10,276 nt of DNA from Methanoregula sp. UBA276 (GTDB lineage: Archaea > Halobacteriota > Methanomicrobia > Methanomicrobiales > Methanospirillaceae). Below, one piece after another: positions 6,568 to 10,276 of the stretch. Numbering within the stretch: position 1 is the stretch's first letter; the number at the start of each line of letters is the position of its first letter. The stretch covers positions 1-10,276 of the forward strand of contig DANA01000121.1 of the NCBI GenBank assembly GCA_002508495.1, written 5' to 3'. The position numbers and the translations under genes were made by a program. The notes under the pieces are model-generated. The model made no database searches and was not told the origin of the DNA. It worked only from the letters and a program-made list of their open reading frames with translations.

Positions 6568-6589
6568 GATCGGGGATTAATCCCCGATC
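6568..6589. terminator. Perfect 22-bp palindrome over the stop codon of the DUF1624 gene
   Basis: GATCGGGGAT-TA-ATCCCCGATC is a perfect dyad that includes the last codons and the TAA stop (minus, 6577-6579). As RNA it would form a strong hairpin at the 3' end of the message. It might stabilise the transcript or aid termination, but no T-run follows directly, so a DNA-binding role is also possible. Confidence 0.45.
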
Positions 6590-7749
6590 ACCTTTACCAT
6601 AATCCATTCAAAGCTATACCGGCCCTTTATGCGATCCCACCAGCCGGTCACGATGGTGAACCCGGCAAGGAACAGGATGCCGAGGGTAAGAGCGAAAAGA
6701 GGGGACCACGCCTCCATAAACGATGTGGATCCCGGGTACAGGAACTCCTGGATTTCCAGTGGGACTTCGAGAATGAGCAGGTGGATGATATAGAGCGAGA
6801 GCGAGTACCGGCTGAGCCGCTCCGGGATCCGCTCCCAGGGTGCCAGGGTATGTTCGTGGTCGAACAGCGCTCTGAGCAGTTCGAGAACGCACAGGCAGAG
6901 CCCGAACTGCAAAAGGATCATCGCGACCGTTGCCGGATAAAAAGAGAAGGGAGCGATGATCGCACCGGTTACCGCAGGCTGCGGGCTGAGAGAGCCCAGG
7001 TACCCGACGGCAAGACCGAGCAGGGTGCAGAATATCCCGGGCACCAGCGGGAATCTCCATGCAGGGTTGAGGGGAAGGCGGTTCGTAAACAGGATCTTCC
7101 CGGTGATGAACCCGAGGAGGGGGAAGATGATCCAGGGAAATACGGGGAAATACCCCCCGACAAGGAACCCGATCACCGCGTCCATCCCAAAGCCGGGAGC
7201 ATAACAGCTGACCGGGTCAAAGAGGATATTTGGCATAACAGATCCGATGACCGGATCTGCCGTGATTCCCCCTCCCCAGCGGGTGAGGAACCCGGCCGCC
7301 TGCTGGAGGTACGGTGTGACCAGGACAATGACAACACAGCCGGATGCGATCCAGCCCGGCCGCACGTCCCGGATGAGCTGGAGCAGGATGAGCGCTGTGC
7401 CGATGAGCGTGAGGATATCCCAGTCGAATACTGATGCAGGCCCGGATATGCAGATTGCCAGGAGAAGGCCGACAAAAAAGACAAACAGCCCGCGTTTGAT
7501 GCCCCGCAGCCGGTTCTCTTTCTTATCCTCACCTTTATCTTCGCGTCGTGCGATCGATATCGCGAGGCTTACGCCGACAAGGAACGTGAAGAATGACGCG
7601 GGCCAGTCGCCGAGCAGGTGGTTGCCAAAGAAGTAGACAACTGGGTTCTGGCCCGGTAGTGACCATGTTATGACAAAATGGCACAGCACCATGCCCGCTA
7701 TGGCAAGGGCACGCATCATGTCAATGGAGATGAAACGCCGGGAACTCAT
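6577..7749 (-). CDS. DUF1624 / acyltransferase-like polytopic membrane protein
   Basis: The protein has 390 residues from ATG 7749. The start SSRRFISIDMMRALAIAGMV followed by LCH matches the family opening R-x-x-S-I-D-x-x-R-A-x-A-x-x-x-M-V-x-x-H seen in DUF1624 (heparan-alpha-glucosaminide N-acetyltransferase-like) and the related YeiB/DUF418 and OpgC proteins. About ten membrane helices can be counted, among them WPASFFTFLVGVSLAISI, GLFVFFVGLLLAICI, ILTLIGTALILLQLI, VFPWIIFPLLGFITGKIL and LSLYIIHLLIL. The end GRYSFEWIMVKVIG fits the G-P-L-E-W-x-x-R motif near the C-terminus of these families. The likely job is to move an acyl group across or at the membrane onto a surface sugar; this is inferred. 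A TATA box at 7775-7787 supports start 7749; the open frame upstream to 8085 runs into repeat DNA and is not used. Confidence 0.8.
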   Translation of the reverse strand: MSSRRFISIDMMRALAIAGMVLCHFVITWSLPGQNPVVYFFGNHLLGDWPASFFTFLVGVSLAISIARREDKGEDKKENRLRGIKRGLFVFFVGLLLAICISGPASVFDWDILTLIGTALILLQLIRDVRPGWIASGCVVIVLVTPYLQQAAGFLTRWGGGITADPVIGSVMPNILFDPVSCYAPGFGMDAVIGFLVGGYFPVFPWIIFPLLGFITGKILFTNRLPLNPAWRFPLVPGIFCTLLGLAVGYLGSLSPQPAVTGAIIAPFSFYPATVAMILLQFGLCLCVLELLRALFDHEHTLAPWERIPERLSRYSLSLYIIHLLILEVPLEIQEFLYPGSTSFMEAWSPLFALTLGILFLAGFTIVTGWWDRIKGRYSFEWIMVKVIGD

Positions 7750-7774
7750 GTAGTTCCGTGTTAGCAGCGAATTC

Positions 7775-7787
7775 CATTTATTTATTC
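7775..7787 (-). promoter_or_regulatory. TATA box of the DUF1624 gene
   Basis: On the minus strand GAATAAATAAATG is centred about 30 bases before ATG 7749, which predicts a start of transcription at or a few bases before the ATG. No Shine-Dalgarno is present, in line with a leaderless message. Confidence 0.5.
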
Positions 7788-7905
7788 TGGAATTTCCTGC
7801 ACCGTTCCGGATGGTAACGGGCGGGGGATGTACGGGGAAAAAGATTACACCCGCTTGCGGCAAACCCCGGCCCTGGATGCAGCGGAGTACCCGATTGCAT
7901 GATCC

Positions 7906-7962
7906 AGGCCGGAAGTCTCCGGCGAAATGACGGGCGGCTGGCGGATGCGGGGCCGCTACCGA
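7906..7962 (+). repeat. Fragment of repeat family G
   Basis: GGCCGGAAGTCTCC, GCGAAATGACGGGCGGC and TGGCGGATGCGGGGCCG match, in order, the second half of G1 and G2. The rest of 7790-8070 shows no gene; a frame on the minus strand (7778-8044) lacks any family signal. Confidence 0.5.
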
Positions 7963-8074
7963 AGGATAATCCGGAAACCGTGGCGATATGCGATGAATGG
8001 CCGCTGTACTCTTTTGGAAATCTTTTGCACCGGGTTCGCTGCATGAAAAAAAACAGTGCGATTCCAAACTAAAA

Positions 8075-8158
8075 ATCGATCCCATTCATTCCAGAAATTT
8101 TTTCGATCGCGATAATCATCGTGATCTGTAAATGAAAATCGCTATCCGATCGTGAAAA
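8075..8158 (+). repeat. Weak fourth copy of family R
   Basis: ATCGATCC, CGATCGCGATA, ATCGTGATCTGTAAATGAAA and ATCGCTATCCGATCG recall R units but are more divergent and irregular. It lies about 70 bases before R3. Between them is the palindrome GCACATGTGC (8172-8181). Confidence 0.4.
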
Positions 8159-8220
8159 GTTAACCACTTGTGCACATGTGCCCCGGCACACCGCACGACG
8201 GCAGCCGCACCCGCGGGCGG

Positions 8221-8374
8221 CATTTTCTATCACGATCCGTTTTTTGTAAAAAAATCGCGGAGCGTTTTTTCCGGAAATATCGCTGATCGATTTTAAAATG
8301 AAAAACGGTGATCGATTTTTCCGGAACGGTTTTTTATCGCGGGTGTTGTTGTGATTTGGGAATGAAAAACACGT
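8221..8374 (+). repeat. Dispersed repeat family R, copy R3
   Basis: This is the cleanest copy. Units start at 8229, 8254, 8279, 8305 and 8336 (spacings 25, 25, 26 and 31), with a final AACACG near 8368, 32 bases on. It holds T-runs of 5-6, the TTTCCGGAAA palindrome and GATCGAT words. It abuts direct repeat D1 without a gap. Confidence 0.8.
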
Positions 8375-8713
8375 GGCGGTTGTGATGGATGGGCCGGGGC
8401 GTGGGCTGGGCATCGCCCGACTTGGGCGGGGGGCTTTGTGCTGCCGGGGATGGAGGGGGAGTGGTTGTCGGGGCACCCTCCCGGGAGGGATACCCGCAAC
8501 AGGGGCGATTTTCGCCTCCGTTTGCCACGAGTGCAGGTTCTTTTGTGTCATATTCGCAAAAACGTGTGTCCCGATTTTCAGCCAAAGGCCAAAACAACCC
8601 CGGATGACACAATCCTCCCGAAAACCGCCCCTAAAACCTGCCCTAATAAGCCTCTTTGGACAGCCGATCCCATGCCCCGACGGGTTGGAGCATTGGGTGG
8701 TAACTGGTGGTGG
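8375..8713 (+). repeat. Direct repeat family D, copy D1
   Basis: This repeat of about 338 bases recurs at 9579-9914 in the same orientation with only three bases net length difference. A run of 56 bases around 8555-8610 is identical. It contains the 14-base palindrome CCCTCCCGGGAGGG (8476-8489), the hairpin GGGGCGA-TTT-TCGCCTC (8502-8518) and GGGCATCGCCC. In the best-conserved 105 bases the four differences are all transitions, and most change the amino acid in the two minus-strand frames examined, so it is not protein-coding. Confidence 0.85.
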
Positions 8714-8837
8714 CCGGGGGGAGGGGGAGATGGAAGTGCGAGAATGAGTGGGGGCAGTGGTGGGAGCGTCGGGAAGGGGTATGGGAAAGGATTTTTCCAT
8801 GAGGAGAAAATGCAGGAGAAAAAGAGATTTTCCGATC

Positions 8838-8844
8838 AAAAAAA
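8838..8844 (-). terminator. T7 tract after the small PIN-partner gene
   Basis: Directly after the TGA stop the minus strand reads seven T residues, within a GATTTT/AAAAATC imperfect dyad (8826-8846). Oligo-T of this length is a typical archaeal terminator. Confidence 0.5.
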
Positions 8845-9057
8845 TCAGGGCTGTTTTTTTGCTTTCCGTTTTTTCTGAAATTCCAGAAGATCCTCTTTGA
8901 TATCTTCAAGTTTTTCCGGCAACCACTGGTGGCGCTCTTTGGTGTAATCGCCATGACCGGGCCCGAAGCTCTTAATGAACCGTTCCATATCGCGGGGTCC
9001 GAGTGTTTTTTCCAGGGCTTCGAAACCTTCCTTGCGCACTTCATTGATGGTTTTCAT
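8845..9057 (-). CDS. Small acidic/basic partner of the PIN nuclease, probable antitoxin
   Basis: The protein has 70 residues, MKTINEVRKEGFEALEKTLG at the start and GDYTKERHQWLPEKLEDI in the middle, then a lysine-rich helix LLEFQKKRKAKKQP. From memory, small archaeal and cyanobacterial proteins with a DYTKERHxWL motif sit next to PIN genes; they have no obvious DNA-binding domain. The gene overlaps the end of the PIN gene by 17 bases and has its own strong Shine-Dalgarno, GGAGGTG at 9065-9071, seven bases before the start. The coupling and the family memory suggest an antitoxin that neutralises the nuclease by direct binding; this is inference. The order (nuclease first) is the reverse of most vapBC operons. 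Confidence 0.7.
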   Translation of the reverse strand: MKTINEVRKEGFEALEKTLGPRDMERFIKSFGPGHGDYTKERHQWLPEKLEDIKEDLLEFQKKRKAKKQP

Positions 9058-9490
9058 GAACTGACACCTCCCTCAGCCAGTGAACCGGGTTTCTTACCGG
9101 TATCGAAAAGTCCGGAAGAGTCCCTGCGATAGTGATTATCTTAGTATCGGTTGTGAGGAAAATAGTTTTTCCGGTCTCGGCACACGCGAGATGGAGTGCA
9201 TCGAAGAGCCTGAGTCCGGCATCCTGGAACTGAATCGTCCGGTAAAAGATCGTTTCATCAAGGTCAATATACTCTGCAACGATCTGGAGTTTCTGCTCAA
9301 CGTCCTGTCTCCTTTTATCGTCGGCGATCCGGGAAATTTCCAGATCGATCACATCACTTCCGACAAGAATCCAGTCTTTCCTGCACCGCTTCAGGATAGC
9401 GAGGACGGCCTCAGCCTCGATCCGAATCTTTCTGTCCCGCTGATCATCGAACGGTCGGCACAAGCAGCAGACATCCATGTAGATCTTCAT
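9041..9490 (-). CDS. PIN-domain ribonuclease, VapC-like toxin
   Basis: The protein has 149 residues from ATG 9490. PIN hallmarks are present in order: D6 in MKIYMDVCC, E51 in SDVIDLEISRI, D97 in RLFDALHLACAE and D115 in LTTDTKI, the full acidic quartet that binds metal in these nucleases. Residues 13-27 (PFDDQRDRKIRIEAE) fit a PIN subgroup that opens Y-x-D-V-C-C-L-x-R-P-F-D-D. The cysteines C8, C9 and C11 are notable. Such enzymes cleave tRNA or rRNA in other organisms; the target here is unknown. The open frame extends upstream to 9760, but this lies in repeat D2, and the TATA box at 9521-9529 supports start 9490. The small partner gene overlaps its 3' end. All key residues are intact, so it is probably functional. 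Confidence 0.85.
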   Translation of the reverse strand: MKIYMDVCCLCRPFDDQRDRKIRIEAEAVLAILKRCRKDWILVGSDVIDLEISRIADDKRRQDVEQKLQIVAEYIDLDETIFYRTIQFQDAGLRLFDALHLACAETGKTIFLTTDTKIITIAGTLPDFSIPVRNPVHWLREVSVHENHQ

Positions 9491-9520
9491 CGCAGATTCC
9501 CTGGTTTTTCCTGTAAATGC

Positions 9521-9529
9521 TATAAAAAA
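9521..9529 (-). promoter_or_regulatory. TATA box of the PIN operon
   Basis: On the minus strand TTTTTTATA lies about 35 bases before ATG 9490, predicting a leader of roughly ten bases. It sits between the gene and repeat D2, so the operon carries its own promoter inside the D-bracketed segment. Confidence 0.5.
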
Positions 9530-9578
9530 CAAGGGGCAGCTGCGGATGATAAACCCTGAACCGTGCAGGGTGAAGGTG

Positions 9579-9914
9579 GGCGGTTGTGAAGCAAGGTGGA
9601 GTGGACTGGGCATCGCCCTACCCGGACGGTGGGTGGGCTTTGGCTGCCGGGAATGGAGAGGGATGGTTGTCGGGACACCCCTCGGGAGGGATCCCCGCAA
9701 AAGAGGCGATTTTCGCCTCCGTTTGCCACGGGTACAGGTTCTTTTGTGCCGTATTCGCAAAAACGTGTGTCCCGATTTTCAGCCAAAGGCCAAAACAACC
9801 CCGGATGGCATAATCCGCCAGAAAACCGCCCCCAAAACCTGCCCTTATAGGCCTCTTTGGATGGACGATCCCATGTTCCGGCAGGCTGGAGCATTGGGTG
9901 TTAAGTGGGGGTGG
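9579..9914 (+). repeat. Direct repeat family D, copy D2
   Basis: Partner of D1, offset by 1201-1204 bases. It carries CCCTC-GG-GAGGG (9679-9690) and a perfect hairpin GAGGCGA-TTT-TCGCCTC (9703-9719). The matching stem in D1 differs by one A-to-G change that would keep a G-U pair in RNA. Minus-strand frames through it are not conserved as protein. Confidence 0.85.
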
Positions 9915-10142
9915 ATGGATGAAGATACTCAAAGTACGGTAGCGGCACCGGTCCTTTTTTTTGAGCCGGTTACCTGCGGCACTGGCTGATGAAAAATTAT
10001 CGCGGATATCTTATCCGGAATTTTTTCCTGCGGGAATATCCGTGGCCGGTATCACCACCCCCGGGAGGTTCGCCCCCGGCAACTCTGACCACAAAGGGCT
10101 TATTCGGCTCCTGCATACCTGTGGAGAAAGGAGTTTTTTATC
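9915..10142. other. Intergenic stretch before the methyltransferase gene
   Basis: It holds a T8 run at about 9955-9962, a hairpin CGGATA-TCT-TATCCG (10003-10017) followed by T6, which looks like a terminator, and GC-rich DNA with a CCGGG/CCCGG stem at 10061-10079. A 68-codon plus-strand frame from 9989 runs through the hairpin and into the methyltransferase start in another frame; I do not call it. Confidence 0.4.
10130..10133 (+). promoter_or_regulatory. Shine-Dalgarno of the methyltransferase gene
   Basis: AAAGGAG ends at 10133, nine bases before TTG 10143. It decides the start: no ATG or GTG in the right frame lies near it. Confidence 0.6.
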
Positions 10143-10276
10143 TTGGATATTCCGCGTATTTTTACTATATCAGAAAGTGCTCACCGAATCCATAACCCGT
10201 TCACACCGGAAAAGTATGCCACCCTCGGCGCTGCATTGCGCCTGGAACCGGGGACCCGGGTGCTCGACCTCGGCAG
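10143..10276 (+). CDS. Class I SAM-dependent methyltransferase, N-terminal part only
   Basis: From TTG 10143 the frame reads MDIPRIFTISESAHRIHNPF, then TPEKYATLGAALRL and EPGTRVLDLGS at the window edge. VLDLGxG is motif I of class I methyltransferases, the loop that binds S-adenosylmethionine; the rest, with the catalytic and substrate parts, lies outside. The opening ITESAHRIxNPxTPEK pattern is, from memory, common to small methyltransferases of methanogens and bacteria annotated only by domain. The gene starts with the rare TTG codon behind a good Shine-Dalgarno. The substrate is unknown. 44 codons are visible and there is no sign of damage. Confidence 0.75.
   Translation, partial: MDIPRIFTISESAHRIHNPFTPEKYATLGAALRLEPGTRVLDLG

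Noticed and set aside
7750..8085. N-terminal extension of the DUF1624 protein to 8085
   Set aside because: The added residues are not family-like, and the TATA box at 7775-7787 lies within it.
4357..8374. R units as a CRISPR array
   Set aside because: The units are degenerate throughout, spacing drifts, there is no exact repeat with unique spacers and no cas gene is near.
8069..8839. A 256-codon minus-strand frame across R3 and D1, with a related 104-codon frame at 9618-9932 in D2
   Set aside because: The shared peptide arises from the repeated DNA. Between D1 and D2 the core substitutions examined in this frame all change the amino acid, and the rest is Pro/Arg low-complexity with R-repeat translation.
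9491..9760. N-terminal extension of the PIN protein to 9760
   Set aside because: It would run through D2 and the TATA box, and the PIN fold begins at MKIYMD.
10058..10092. A tRNA T-arm-like GGTTCG stretch followed by ACCA-like bases
   Set aside because: The stem is CCGGG/CCCGG with a 9-base loop, not a T-arm, and no D or anticodon arm or acceptor pairing lies upstream.
9989..10195. A 68-codon plus-strand frame after D2
   Set aside because: It crosses a terminator-like hairpin and overlaps the methyltransferase start in another frame; no ribosome site or family pattern.

Overview
The window looks like chromosomal DNA of a methanogenic archaeon, most likely of the order Methanomicrobiales (Methanoregula-like). 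This is inferred from archaeal TATA boxes placed 25-30 bases before several start codons, leaderless or short-leader genes, oligo-T tracts after stop codons, a 4Fe-4S aldo/keto reductase and an NHL-propeller surface protein. The species cannot be read from the sequence. TGA is the commonest stop codon among the intact genes.

Bases 1-1395 hold an aldo/keto reductase interrupted by two in-frame stops, then a small 4-oxalocrotonate-tautomerase-like gene. Bases 1498-2799 (minus) encode an exported six-bladed NHL-repeat protein. Bases 2848-3480 are a decayed zone: a truncated, frameshifted alpha/beta-hydrolase remnant and, on the other strand, a possible DUF3821 remnant. Bases 3505-4332 encode an unrecognised protein with three membrane helices and an outer beta-rich domain. 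Bases 4700-5187 are a RelE/ParE-type toxin-antitoxin pair with a 4-base gene overlap. Bases 5642-5986 encode a small lipoprotein. Bases 6577-7749 (minus) encode a DUF1624/acyltransferase-like membrane protein. Bases 8845-9490 (minus) are a PIN-domain nuclease gene with a small partner gene. The last 134 bases open a methyltransferase gene that starts with TTG.

The space between the genes is unusually rich in dispersed repeats, and this is the most interesting part of the window. Family R has three copies of about 140-150 bases plus a weak fourth. Each copy is built from degenerate units starting ATCGC at spacings of about 25, 25, 26, 31 and 32 bases, and is full of T-runs and short palindromes. 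Family D is a direct repeat of about 338 bases that brackets the PIN cassette, with a diverged third copy near 5266. Family G is GC-rich, about 160 bases, in tandem at 6200-6530 with a fragment near 7906. None shows signs of coding for protein. Together with the two toxin-antitoxin pairs and three broken genes, they mark this as a plastic accessory region.

No RNA gene, transposase, integrase or CRISPR array was found. No complete new multi-gene system could be supported. The best candidates for something undescribed are the R elements and the PIN cassette between D repeats.
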